The position numbers and the translations under genes were made by a program. 64,000 bases of DNA from Sanghuangporus weigelae (lineage: Eukaryota; Basidiomycota; Agaricomycetes; Hymenochaetales; Hymenochaetaceae): contig CP137318.1 in the NCBI GenBank assembly GCA_033182465.1, positions 1,426,001 to 1,490,000 of the forward strand, read 5' to 3'. Below, piece after piece: positions 45,401 through 56,792 of this stretch. Position 1 is the first letter of the stretch, and each line of letters opens with the position of its first letter. Below the pieces are notes generated by a model. That model made no database searches. It saw nothing but the letters and a program-made list of their open reading frames with translations, and was not told the origin of the DNA.

Positions 45401-46004
45401 AAGTGTATGAAGTAATACCAAGTTGCCAACTCACATCTTTCTATATCTGTAGCCCGGACCAGTGTGATATTGATAATATTCATGACCTGGTTCAACGACT
45501 CATTGATGTCCTTTCTGAAAGTTCGTGAAAAGTATCGGTCTTTTTTTTTCTAATTTAACGCGTTCTTTTTTCTCAGTTCCTGCACGTCGTTACGCGAATA
45601 CACTGACTCTTATGTTGAAGAAGTCCAAGAAACGAAAGACGAGTCGTTCTCCGACACTCCCGCGCCAAACCTCTAATGTTGCAGGTCCCTCTGTTCCTGT
45701 CGACCGACCGCATTCCCAAGGACTCACGACTCCGGTGTCACCTACGTTCGACCGCAACTATGCCCAGCATGGATCCATGCACAGCGCGCATATACCGGTC
45801 AATATCCAGCCACAATTGAATGCTGATGCCGCCAATCTTGATCAAATTTGGCGTGGTTTCGAAGGCACAGCAAATGAACAGCTGCCCGTGTGGCTGTCCG
45901 ACAATCTCGGCGGCAATTCCCTTTCGCAACTGGGCCTCGAAGCTTTCATGATGCCGCCCGAATACGATCAGCGCACCGTTTACCCTCCTCCGCAGATATG
46001 GTAA
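42434..46004 (+). CDS. Zn2Cys6 fungal-specific transcription factor
   Basis: The DNA-binding domain is assembled over two introns and reads RACNACRKQKMRCEGADNPP, then CRRCRHAGLECLF. This is a complete C-x2-C-x6-C-x7-C-x2-C-x6-C cluster at about residues 55-85. A coiled-coil dimerisation helix follows (RRIKSIEASVSDLRQTQIA). Next come a Ser/Pro-rich linker (43030-43750) and the fungal-specific regulatory domain, with YAGCSTFLPVFDLHYDTY, SPFAFDAVCMVAAKV, ASRIWFCLYLFEHQ and SYGTGRPAILKDDD. The C-terminus is rich in Ser/Pro/Asn and ends PPPQIW. About 14 short introns are present and the product is near 850 residues. Such factors sit at promoters with CGG half-sites. The neighbouring divergent ABC transporter is a plausible target, but that is inference. 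The layout recalls mushroom PriB-type regulators. Confidence 0.92.
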
Positions 46005-46270
46005 TGCAGAAAGAGTTTTGTTGAATGCTCTAAATAAATTGCGGACGTTAGACGAATGAATATGTATGCAGCCCTTGTCTTCTCCTTCCGTGTTGTCTTT
46101 GATTACTCCGACATGCATCTATGTGGTTTTTCTCGTTTGTACCGGTTGGAAAATTCGTATCCGTTCATGTATACCTAGCGTTTGTGGAATTTGATGTTGT
46201 TTGAATTTTGGTCCCAATTTTTTTTGGCTGTAGTTAGTATCGGTTTCTCACGCCTTGGAGGCGTTGTACA

Positions 46271-49200
46271 ATGAACCAGGACGCGTCAAACGCGTTCCTC
46301 CTGTCCACTATCTTGCGCGACATGTCGGATGCTTCTGACGACCCCGCTTTACTGTTCACGCCAGTCCAGAGCGCGTCCAAGGTAGAGAATCCAGACGACG
46401 TCCTGCCATCTTTGTTTCTCGACTCGCCAACGCGTCCCGGGGGGCCAGATGTGCCAAAGGACGCGTCGGGGACGCGTGTTTATGTGGAAGTGCCAAAGAA
46501 GAGCGCGGCCGAGCTGGCCAAATTTCAACCTGCGAAAGATGTGATTCGTGACTCTGATCCCTACGCGGAAGGAACGTCGAAGATCGAAGAAATAGAAGGA
46601 GAGTACACTTTGGGAAGCAAGCGTTTCCTTTTTGCACGTCATGCGGACGGCGTTATTCGTCGGGTGAGTCATGCAGTTTGGCAAGTACAACGGCATCTTA
46701 TTGTTCCTTTAGAAAGAAGATTGGGAATTCAGAACCAGTCATCCGGAGCTCTATGACGATTATAGTATGTACATCATGATATTCTCTGGAATAGTTTTGG
46801 TTTTGAATATTTTCCCGCCTTTTTCGTAGTGAAAAGGAGAGAGGAGGGAAATATACCGAAGTTCGATCCATCTTCCGTCCACGTACACCCGAAACATCGT
46901 ATTCAGCTCGTGCTTAAAGTGCCGAAACGCAAACCTGGTCCCGTCGTCGACACAGACTATGTTAGCGACTCCGATTCCTCGGATGAGACCGAGAAGGAGG
47001 TAGAAAGTGATGATTACGAAGACACATACCTACGCCGCAGCACCAGAGCGTCTAGGTACCAGACGAGTAAGCAAGTAAGAGCGCTTCCGTACAGCCCAAG
47101 GAAGACTCGGTCAAGAGGTCGCCAAACCAGTCCCATTAGTGTCGACGATGACTCGGAGTCAGAGCAGAGTCTTCCACGCCGGCGAAGCTCTCGCAACGCG
47201 AAGAAGAAATCGTATGCAATCAACGAGGAAAGTGACTATCAGAGCGATGGAGTCGAGGAGTCGAGTGACTACCAAGAAAGTCGCACCCGCCGCAGATCGA
47301 AGCAGCCTACCATGCGGAAGGGCCCGAAACCCGCCTACGGGCGCATTCGTAAAGTTGAAGACCTGTATGATTCGGATCCAGAGACTGCTCCTCTTCGAGG
47401 CCATCGCGAGGGATGTGAGAAATGCCATCGGGCGCCTTCTCACATTCTCTTGAAGAGGTTGAGCAAGAGAACCAAGCGCAGGAAGAAACACGATGATGAC
47501 CTTTCTGAAGACGAGGAAGAACTGGCGAATAGACTTGGTGGCTGGGTTAGATGGTAAGAATCAAATTTCTTTCCCATGCTGATCTAACACATCCTGTCAG
47601 TCTCAAATGCTGCGTTGCAGCTCATTGGAATTGCCTCTCGCGTATTCAGCAGCAAGAGATTTTGAAAGCAGCCCGAGTGAAGGCTGAAGTAGAAAAGGTG
47701 GAAGGTAGCGTCATTGCGACAAAGATGAAGGATCTTGATGTAACCGAGACTACGGAATTCATCTGCGGTTCTTGTTCGAAGGGAGGAACATGCATGGTTT
47801 GCCACAAGGTCGCCGTAGAATCAGAGCAGAAGGCCTCCCTGCCTGCATCAGGCTCCCCACCAGATGCAGGAAAGACTACCGAGGATGCAACCGGCAAAGG
47901 CGATCCTGCAGAGCCGAAAAGTCTTCTGGCCGAAGTAGAGCCTGGTCGTGAGCTGCTATTCCGCTGCAATACTTGCAAGCGACTGGCTCATTATGCTCAT
48001 CTTCCTGTTGAGGATGAGGACCTCTCGCCGGTGGAAATAGCTCGATTTTATCAGAAAGACAACGACTGGCAGTGCGATGATTGTGCTTCATACATATTCC
48101 GCCTCGACAAAATCATTGCTTGGAGGCCGTTTCCTGCCAACGCAAGCGATAAGTACATGTCTTCTCCGGAAGATGCGAACTATAAGGAGAATTTGCCGCG
48201 CGAATACCTCGTCAAGTGGGTCGATCGAAGTTATCGACGTGTGGAATGGGTTCCTCACATGTGGCTTGTTGCGACACATTATGCCAAACTGAAGAACTTT
48301 TATTCAAGCGGACCGAGGCTACCTTTACTGAATGGTGCTGAAGTCGCGATCTCTGTGCCTGTTATCAAAGAGAATACGAATGATCTGGCTCTAGCCACCG
48401 CAGAAGATGAGAAATCACGCGCTACATCAGCCGACATCGAGCATACTCTCACCGAAACAGACGTTCCACCGCCGCCGATGCTAGACGCTGAGTCAAGAAT
48501 TCCTCCACGTTGGAAGTTCGTTGATCGCGTCCTGGACGTGTTAATTTGGGCTCCTCGAAAGCTGAAAGGACGACCTCCAAAAAAATCGAAGTCAAAACAA
48601 AGGATTGAAGATCACGACAGCGAAGCTGAGGCTTCTCCAGAAGCCCGCGAAGAGTTTGACAGAGCGTTGGATTTCGGTGATCAACCAAGCGTCGATGTCA
48701 CGGAGACCATCGAGGAATTCGAAAGACGTACTGGCGTAGAACTTGGAGAAGAGCACATCGGTCGAGTCATCTGGGCGTTCCTGAAATGGGACGATCTTTT
48801 ATACGAAGAGGGTGAGTTGTCCCCTTCCCTACTTTCTTCTGCTATGTGTCACATTATCTCCGTCAGCAACATGGGATTCTCCGCCCCGACCAGGTTCCCC
48901 TGGTTATGCCCAATTCGAGCATGCATTCAAGTATTTCCTGGAATCTCGGAAAGTTTTTGTTAGGAAAAAGACTACTTCAGAGATAGCGAAGTTTGAAGAT
49001 CGGAAGAACTGGAATGTCGCGAAACTCGGAGTTCCTGAGGACGGTTCATACAATATAGGCCAAGTGGAGCACTTCAAGCTCATGCCTTTCCAGGTAAGAG
49101 ATCATACGTAATGTAAAATGAAAGGCAGAACTTACCATTAGTGAAGGTGGAAGGTGTAAACTGGCTTTGTAGAAATTGGTTTCGCCATCAGCAGTGTATA

Positions 49201-52200
49201 CTTGCGGACGAAATGGGATTGGTTCGATTCCGATGTCCCTTACTGCCAGAGTCACTGCTGACTCATTCGCCCAGGGAAAGACAGTTCAAATCATTACCTT
49301 CTTGGGCCTGCTTCATGCCAGGATGGGTGCTTTTCCGTGTCTGGTCATTGTGCCTAATTCAACAATTACCAACTGGGTTCGTGAGTTTGCCCGATGGGCC
49401 CCCGAGCTCCGGGTGGGCCCTTTTTATGGCGAACAAAAATCTCGAGAGATTATCAAGCAATATGAACTGGAGCACCCTGTAATTACCCCAGGGACTACAG
49501 GCGCCAAGTATCATATTCTTGTAACGACGTACGAGGCAGTGACTAAGGCGAAAGATTTTAACGCTGTGTTCAAGAAGAACCCACGATGGGAAGTCCTTGT
49601 TGTAGATGAAGGACAAAGACGTACGTTTGAGAACCTGGATTTTTTGCGTCTACTCATGGCCCTTCAGTGAAGAGTGATTCGTCCTTACTCTTCAGAAAAT
49701 TGAACGAGCTCAATTCTGGTCATCGTATAATCATGACAGGAGTGAGTCATTGCTGCATGTCGTAACGAACGCAAGTTGCTTATCGTTCTAACTAACAGAC
49801 TCCTCTCAATAACAATATCCGTGAACTATTCAATCTGATGAACTTCTTGGATCCGGACAAATGGAACGATCTCGAAGCTCTGACAAAGGAGTTTGAGGAA
49901 CTGGACGAGGAGCGTGTGAAGGAACTCCACGAACGACTCCGGCCCTATTTCTTGCGACGTGTGAAAGCTGAAGTTCTGGATCTGCCCGCAAAGGTGTGCA
50001 CAGCACAGAACCGCAGGTATTAGCTGATATTGATGAACTTAAAGAACGAAGTCATTGTCCCAGTTTCAATGGCGCCTCTTCAAAAGGAGATCTACAAGTC
50101 CATACTAAGTAGGTTGAGACGACGCTTTAATTTTGCAATTGCTGGTTAAGATTGGTTTCAGGCAAGAACTTAGCAGTGCTAAGTAGCTTACGAGGGATCG
50201 CGTCCACCAAGCTGAACAAATCGGCAGCCAAAGCCTCAAATTTAAAGAACATGCTCATGCAGCTTCGCAAGTGAGACTTAACTTTTTCCTATCATCCTAT
50301 TGATCGTATGCTGAATCCTCAAACAAGGTGTCTACAGCATCCATACCTTGTGGCGGATGATATCGAACCAAAGGGACTTTCACCGATGGAGGCGCACCTG
50401 AAGCTGATCGATGCTAGCGGAAAATTACGGTTGTTGAAGATGCTCCTTCCGAAGTTAAAAGCCCGGGGTCATCGAGTACTGCTGTTCAGTCAGGTATGTT
50501 ATTACTTCTCGTGCTAGACGCATACTTACAACTCTGGTAGTTCGTCATCGGTCTGAACATAATGTAAGTATTTCGTTTGAGCTATGGCCCTCTCTGATGC
50601 CTGCGAATAGCGAGGATTTTCTGCAAGGAGAGAGATACAAATTTCTGCGTCTAGTGAGTTAGTCCGATCAACCCAAATGTGCTCACTGACTTGCATTGCT
50701 CGTTAGGATGGCAACACCAAGCAAGCGGACCGGCAGAAGGACATGGATGAGTTCAACAAGGAGGATTCTGACATCTTCATATACATACTGTCTACGCGAG
50801 CTGGTGGTGTTGGTATAAACCTGTGGAGCGCAGACACTGTGATCATCTTCGACCCGGATTTCAATCCGCATCAAGTACGTTTAAAATTTTTTTGACAGCT
50901 GCAGTGACTGACTTGCTTTCAGGATCTTCAAGTTGGTCTCATTCATCTATTCTTCCACGCAGCTCGACTAATCGATTGATGTAGGCAATCGCTAGAGCGC
51001 ATAGATATGGCCAGAAGAAAACTTGTCTGGTCTTTAAATTGATGACGAAAAACTCCGCAGAAGGTAATTCTCTGCTGACTTATGTGGATCAATGGTTATT
51101 TACTGATCTGAACAGAGAAAATCATTCAGACAGGAAAGAAGAAACTTGTCCTTGACCATCTCATAGTGCAGAAGATGGATGATGATGAAGATTCCAGTGA
51201 AGTGCAGTCCATCCTCATGTTCGGAGCGAAAGCGCTTTTTGATGATGGAGGAGCTGAGGCGAATAAGGACACAACATGTGAGCATGTCGCTTGCTACTTT
51301 GGGTGTTTTTATAATTTTCTTTATAGACTCCGAGAACGACGTCGAGACTCTTATTGAGAAGATCGAGACTGAAGAAACGAAGGAATCGGCGGAGTCCTCG
51401 AACAATGCGTTCTCTTTTGCCAAAGTCTGGTCCGCGCAAAAAGATGATCTTGATGAGCTTCCTGATGAGGTTGAGGATGAAGCTCAGGGCGACTCTTGGG
51501 CGCAAACGCTTCAGAAAATTGCTCTGGAACAGCAAGGGGGTGAAGATCGGGAACAGACTGGACGTGGCGCCCGACGAAAAGCTACTTTGGCAACGGTAAG
51601 AATTCACAGTTGGAAAAAAACATGAGGACACCGCTTTTCATATTTTTTAACAGAAAAGATACTTCGAAGATTTGAATGAAGCAGTGAGTCCCGCCAGACT
51701 TACAGGAAAGGGTAAGAAGAGGCGGGAATCTGCTCCTTCCGATAGTTCGGACGACGAGTACAATCTTCCTCGAACAAGAGAAGCGAGTGTATCCTCTTCT
51801 AACTCGGCTAGTGCAACTGTCTCTGACGACGGGGTTAAGAGACGTAAGTTATATGTGGATGAAGCAATTCCTCATGTCCCAAAACCTCGTCCTGCTACTG
51901 CTTCTGCTTCTGGTCATACCAGGCCTCTATCACCGATTATGAATCGTGCCAACGTGGACTGGTGCGGACTTTGTCTAACCAATCACGGTCCGGGACAATG
52001 CTACATGACCAACAGCTCCCATAATTTGGCTGAATACCGACAACAGTTGATCTATTCTGAGGAAGAATCGTACGGGGATAGGGTGAGAAATAAATCCGGC
52101 CCATCAGGAGGAATTGACTGCTAATAACCTCGAAAAGTTACAGGCCATCCGTGCGATCGATGAAACGTTATCGCAACGCGGCGCGCTTCATCTGATTGCA

Positions 52201-52753
52201 GGGCAGCCCGCCAAACCACGAGGGAAGCGATCTGTTGATCAGCCATTTAACGGGGTAAAGAGTGCAAGTAGTTCATCGTCGAGTCACAATCGACACAGTT
52301 TCAATGGACATACTTCTTCCAAAGAAGGCGGTGGTTACAAGCAAGTTAAATCTCACGAAACTAAATTATCTGAGAACCAGCCGGAGCCCGTGATTGGCGC
52401 ACAGAAGTCATCCTTGACGCCCTTCCCGGCTCTGAAGCGTGATGCATCGCCTGCACCCGAGCACCCTGTCAAGAAAACCAAAGTGCGAGCATGCGACATT
52501 TGCAAGGGGCCATACCATCTGCCTGTACATTGCCCGACAGTTGCGAAAGGCCCGTCTAGGTTAGCAACTTGAAGATGATAATAGTGTGATGCTGACCAGT
52601 TCAAGTAGCATACTAAAGGCGATCGTTCGCTTGACGAATGAACGGGGGAATCCAGCCACTTTGACGGCGTTACGAAGTATTCTGCGGAAACAAAGAAAAG
52701 CATTGGAGACGAGTGGGCACAACTTGTCTCAACAGTCAAGTTCTGCGCCTTGA
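46271..52753 (+). CDS. Mi-2/Mit1-like chromatin remodeller (PHD-like finger, chromodomain-like, SNF2 ATPase)
   Basis: An N-terminal acidic/basic region leads to a Cys-rich PHD-like module ([56 protein letters not shown]; about 47410-48085). A chromodomain-like stretch follows ([20 protein letters not shown]). The SNF2 motor has motif [16 protein letters not shown], split by an intron after MGL at about 49220-49273. It also has DEGQRLKSD in place of [31 protein letters not shown]-like [16 protein letters not shown], and [12 protein letters not shown]. The C-terminal half carries a zinc-knuckle-like Cys/His pair ([16 protein letters not shown] and [15 protein letters not shown]). Motif order and the DEGQ variant resemble the fission yeast SHREC ATPase Mit1 and other Mi-2 relatives, which work in transcriptional silencing. 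Around 19 exons give about 1700 residues. The gene appears intact. Confidence 0.9.
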
Positions 52754-53042
52754 TCATATTCATCATTCTTGATTTGTTGATCGAATAGCTTGATTTTTTA
52801 TACAAGATGTTGCTAAATTTCTCTAACATTTCATTTAGTCGAAATTTGTATATTCTTCTAGATAATTGTAGATTATACCCAGAGTTTCTTGATGTCCAAA
52901 ATTCGGCTAGACAGCGTGCGTAGCTTGTGAATAGTGAAATTCTTAACTTTTCTCAGTCACGTGCAATGGTCGGGTACTTACTTTTACGACTTTGTTGCCT
53001 TTTCTCTACTCTACTACACGATTCTGCGAGCTCCCTGACGAC

Positions 53043-54360
53043 ATGGCGGGAGCTGCGCAAAAGACCGTTGCGCGGTCGACGGCGACGAAAGTCTTCATCA
53101 CTTCTCGTTCCACCACTGACTTCCGCCATCTCTTGTCAGTGCCAAAGCCACGTCGTGGTCAACAGCGTTCACCTCTGGACAAGTGGAGGGAGCCGGTTTT
53201 GCCAAAGGACAGAATAAAATGGTGGAATATTGTACCAGGAGATCAGGTTCGTGTGATGGCGGAAAAAGAGGGTACTATAAGGGAGGTGAAGGGAATCAAC
53301 AAATACAATAACCGCGTGTACATCGAGGGTGACAAGAAGGTTGAGGTCTTCCATACACACTTTTTTTACGCGCTGTTCATACTTGTCTTAGAGAAGTGAC
53401 TTCGACGTCGCAGATGTGAGAAGCGTCTACCAAGTTCCAAACCCATACAAAAATGTGCATTATTCGGGTCTCCAACTGTACTTAGGAAACTATGATTTTC
53501 CTCCCCTGCCAGGTTCGCCAGAACCGCGAAATCTTCCGTATGTAGACTATTTCTTCTGATTGTATTGACTTACGCGGGATATCAGTGTTTTTGCCAAACG
53601 GATTGGTACATCGGAGCCAAGATGGGAGAACGGGCGATGGGTTTGGGAGCGATTTGCTACTGCGACGACTCCGCGCCTCCCTACATGGATTCCTGGCGCT
53701 CAGGAGAGTTTGACGATACCTTGGCCAGAACCAGAGAAACCTGTCCTTCCGAAACGTATGCAGGTGACATGTTGAAAAGGAATTGTTAGATTTGACATTC
53801 TTTCCTCGACAGCTACGGACTACGACACTTCGGCAAAAGTCGTCGCGGAAGTGACCTACCATCCCGCAAAATTACCTCGTCGGTGCTTTTCTGCTACTCC
53901 GCCTTTCGGCATTGAAAGGGCAGATTTATACGATCGCATGCTGCAAAGTGAAATCGAGTATTCACAGAACTTCCCAATGGAGCTGTTTCTTGCACGGGAG
54001 CTGTCGAATCCTCATTCTCGAGAGAAGAAGCGACAACGTTATCTTGCGAACAAGGCACGGCAGCAGTCGCTACTGAAGGAATACATGGACGAGGAGCTCA
54101 AGAAGTCGATTGAGGGGCGAAGCAAGCGGGAGGCTATTGCTGAAGCCACCTTCAGATGGCGTGAGCGCTTGCGTGTAGACAGGAAGCGGGAGCTAAAGAG
54201 AAGGTGGATTGCAAGAGGATTAAAGGCAAGGCTGGAGAGGAGGAGGAGACGGGCACAAGAGAAGTTGGCGCATGAGAAGAAGAAGCTTAGAGAGCTGGTC
54301 TTGCGGGTAGCTCCGAACCAAATCATGCCAAAGCCTGACATGCATAACAAACGTACTTAA
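53043..54360 (+). CDS. Mitochondrial ribosomal protein uL24m (KOW domain)
   Basis: The N-terminus MAGAAQKTVARSTATKVF looks like a mitochondrial leader. A KOW motif follows at about 53200-53330: NIVPGDQVRVMAEKEGTIRE, VKGINKYNNRVYIEG. Bacterial L24 and yeast mitochondrial Mrpl40 share this. Downstream exons encode NPYKNVHYSGLQLYLGNYDF, TWIPGAQESLTIPWPEPEKP and a long basic helix at the C-terminus (KKRQRYLANKARQQSLLKEY). The acceptor and frame around 53400-53420 and 53780-53820 need checking. Length near 370 residues is typical of fungal uL24m, which is much larger than bacterial L24. The protein would be in the large subunit of the mitoribosome. Confidence 0.86.
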
Positions 54361-54534
54361 TCCAACTGCTAGTAATGGTTACTTGCCATTTGTTGCGCGT
54401 ACGAGAAAACATTTAAGATATGAAAATTTAATAATTAACGCCTCCGTGAAATTCACTGTGAAGTGAGTTCCTTCCTTACCCTTACACTAAGCTTCGGGCC
54501 ACGTGCGCAAATTGCACATCACCTTTATACCTTC

Positions 54535-55747
54535 ATGAGCTCACGCGTAGTAGCTCCTAAATTTCGATTCAAGCGCAGTCGAGCTCCGTCAACTTCATCC
54601 CTACTATCCTGTAGTACTTCCACCAAAATGTCTACACCTGACTTTCCGCCTTTGCCTCTGATCATTGGGGATCTGATACTAGAGACATTCTCTCATAAGT
54701 CGCTCAACCTAGGCTATGACCCAGACATTTCTACAGACAACCAGAGGCTCGCAGAATTGGGGAGAACAATGCTTGAATTTGCCGTTACTCGATATCTCTA
54801 TTCAAAACGACCGATCGTGGCTGGCGCTGAGATCCCTGTAAGCTGTCAACCCTACCAGAAATATTCCGATCTCAGTTTTAACACCTGCGAACTTGGTCGA
54901 TCAGGCAATGCGAAATGACATTCTATCCGCTGAGAATTTTGAGACTTGGGTAGCTCACTACAACCTGCGACAAAGACTGAGGTATTCTCCTCCCCTAGAT
55001 ATCACTAGCCCAGAGGTAAGCCTTTAGTCCTAGTTCTACTCCGCTTCGTTTCACTTTACTTTGTCGTCTTCGGACTTCAAATCCCAGGAAACAAAGCACC
55101 TTTTCCAAGCTTATACTGGTGCTGTTGTAGCACAATCCGGACCAACAATTGCCGCGAACTGGATCACTCAACTCATTGATCCTCAGGCTGAAATTCTGTC
55201 TACGCCCGATGATCAGGAAGCCGTTGAACACCGAGCAACCAAGAGACCCCGTGCTCAGCCGCCCTCGCCTGCGAGTACTCCTCCTCCTTTACCGTCAGAG
55301 CCCCCATCCGCAGCGACTGCGGCGCGTCCGAGTAATGAGCGTAATCTGTCAAATCACAACGCAGCGCAAATAATTGCTTCAGCACCTTCTGTGATTCCGA
55401 CAATAGGACCCCAGATCGTCCCAAATAAGACATCTTCGGCTCAAAAAGGGGCGGGATATCTCCTAATTTTCAATCAACGATGCTCACAGCAACATCTGCA
55501 AGTTGAATATCAGGCAGTCAATCATGGTAGCCCTCATGCGCCAATATGGCTAATAAAATGCCTCGGTGCGTTTTTTTTGAATACAGTAATCTCTTTGCTC
55601 AGAATTCTGTTTACTAAGATCCATGCAGTTAACGGCATACAGAAGGGCGAAGGCCAAGGATCGAGTAAACAAGCTGCGAAAGAGGCAGCAGCGAAGCAGG
55701 CGTACTATTCTATGGGATGGACTGCGTATCATGGGATGCCGAGCTGA
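54535..55747 (+). CDS. RNase III-like protein with C-terminal dsRNA-binding domain, catalytic signature lost
   Basis: The N-terminal domain has an RNase III-like helix, NQRLAELGRTMLEFAVTRYL. In active enzymes this is N-x-RLEFLGDSVL; the Glu and Asp that bind metal are replaced (RLAELGR). A second half, WVAHYNLRQRLRYSPPLD, then KHLFQAYTGAVVAQSG, continues the fold. A Pro/Ala-rich linker leads to a double-stranded RNA-binding domain, GAGYLLIFNQRCSQQHLQVE, VNGIQKGEGQGSSKQAAKEA and AAKQAYYSMGW. Its KxxAKxxAA signature is present as SSKQAAKEAAAKQA. Four exons run from 54535 (or Met at 54628) to 55747. The same layout with a dead nuclease half is seen in mitochondrial mL44. Here it could be mL44-like or an RNA-silencing helper. 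I cannot tell which. Confidence 0.78.
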
Positions 55748-55904
55748 TTCAATATCTCCTATTCAATGTCCTCTAGGTAGCCGTCTCGGGTTTTGATGTA
55801 GGTGTGTGAAAGTATTGTAACATTTTCTGTACAACGTTTGAAAATTTGCTGACTGACTCACATACTAGTAGTAACTTTTCCATCGACTGAGATCTCAAAT
55901 ATAG

Positions 55905-56591
55905 ATTCGTGACGTGTCAAGGATATCTGGAGGAATTGTCTGATGACTTCACGGTGAAGGATCTGTGGAGGCGAGCAAAATTCCGTATTGTCTTCGAAAT
56001 GTGACTCTGCCGGAGTCACTGAATACACGGTCCACCATTCACACCGCTAGAATGTCGTGGTCTGATCTCAATTGGCATTGAGGTGCTTGCACTGGCAGAG
56101 ATCAAGTATTTCGAGCGTTCTTTTGCACAGTTGCTAAATAAAGATTTGTTCCCGGAGGACTTCAAGATCATGCTGGAGAAGGCCCTCCTGTGCCTCTTCG
56201 AATGTAAAGCTTGGATACCAGACAGCAGAAGAGGAACCCTTCCTGCACGTGAAGTACCTTGAGAAGTAGCACTTGACAACCACGAAGACGCACGGGCCGA
56301 GCAAGATTTAGAAGCAAGCCAGGGCAGAGGGTGTGGTGATCTTTGAGACGCGTTTGAACGACATGGTATTTCCGAAAGTAGAAGTAACTTGAAATAAAAA
56401 GATGGCAAATGGAAGCAGGTGCCTTACGTGGTACTAGTACTGTCGATGACTCCATCTTTCAGTTTAAAGTCATCCGTATACTTCAAATTTGAGCGACTGT
56501 ACATGTCGAAAATCGAACCATTTGTCTATGGGATCACGCGGCCGCTACAGAAGGCAATCGAAGAAACTTCGGAGGCTACGAATGCGTGATT
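55905..56591 (+). pseudogene. Possible gene remnant or poorly resolved short gene
   Basis: Several stretches on the plus strand read like real protein but do not join into one clean model. They are VTCQGYLEELSDDFTVKDLW (from about 55913), CRGLISIGIEVLALAEIKYF, then SFAQLLNKDLFPEDFKIMLE (56052-56205), VVIFETRLNDM (about 56331-56364) and FKFERLYMSKIEPFVYGI, then TRPLQKAIEETSEATNA before TGA at 56591. Short GT-AG introns could link some of them. I find no start codon in a suitable place before 55905, and the frame between 56205 and 56330 is unclear. I do not recognise the family. It may be a truncated or decayed gene, or a live gene with an exon I cannot place. Confidence 0.3.
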
Positions 56592-56792
56592 TCCGACATA
56601 CATATAAAAATTGCTGCAATGACTCACTCGGATGTTCTGAGCTTCTTCGCGTGAGGGGTATGTCTGACTAATCCGGTTCCGTCGAAGGGCGCTCACGTGC
56701 TCCAGAATGTCAGAAAAGCGCTCCTGGTTTCTCATATGTAGCAACTCTTCCAATCCTCCCTCCACTCCCGGAACCCTTCTCCGACTATCTCG
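56592..56792. other. Region before the Rad5-like gene
   Basis: It probably holds the 5' leader and promoter of the next gene. Nothing else is recognised. Confidence 0.4.

Noticed and set aside
52992-53042. Upstream in-frame extension of the uL24m gene
   Set aside because: It lacks an ATG; the first ATG is 53043 and gives a normal mitochondrial leader.
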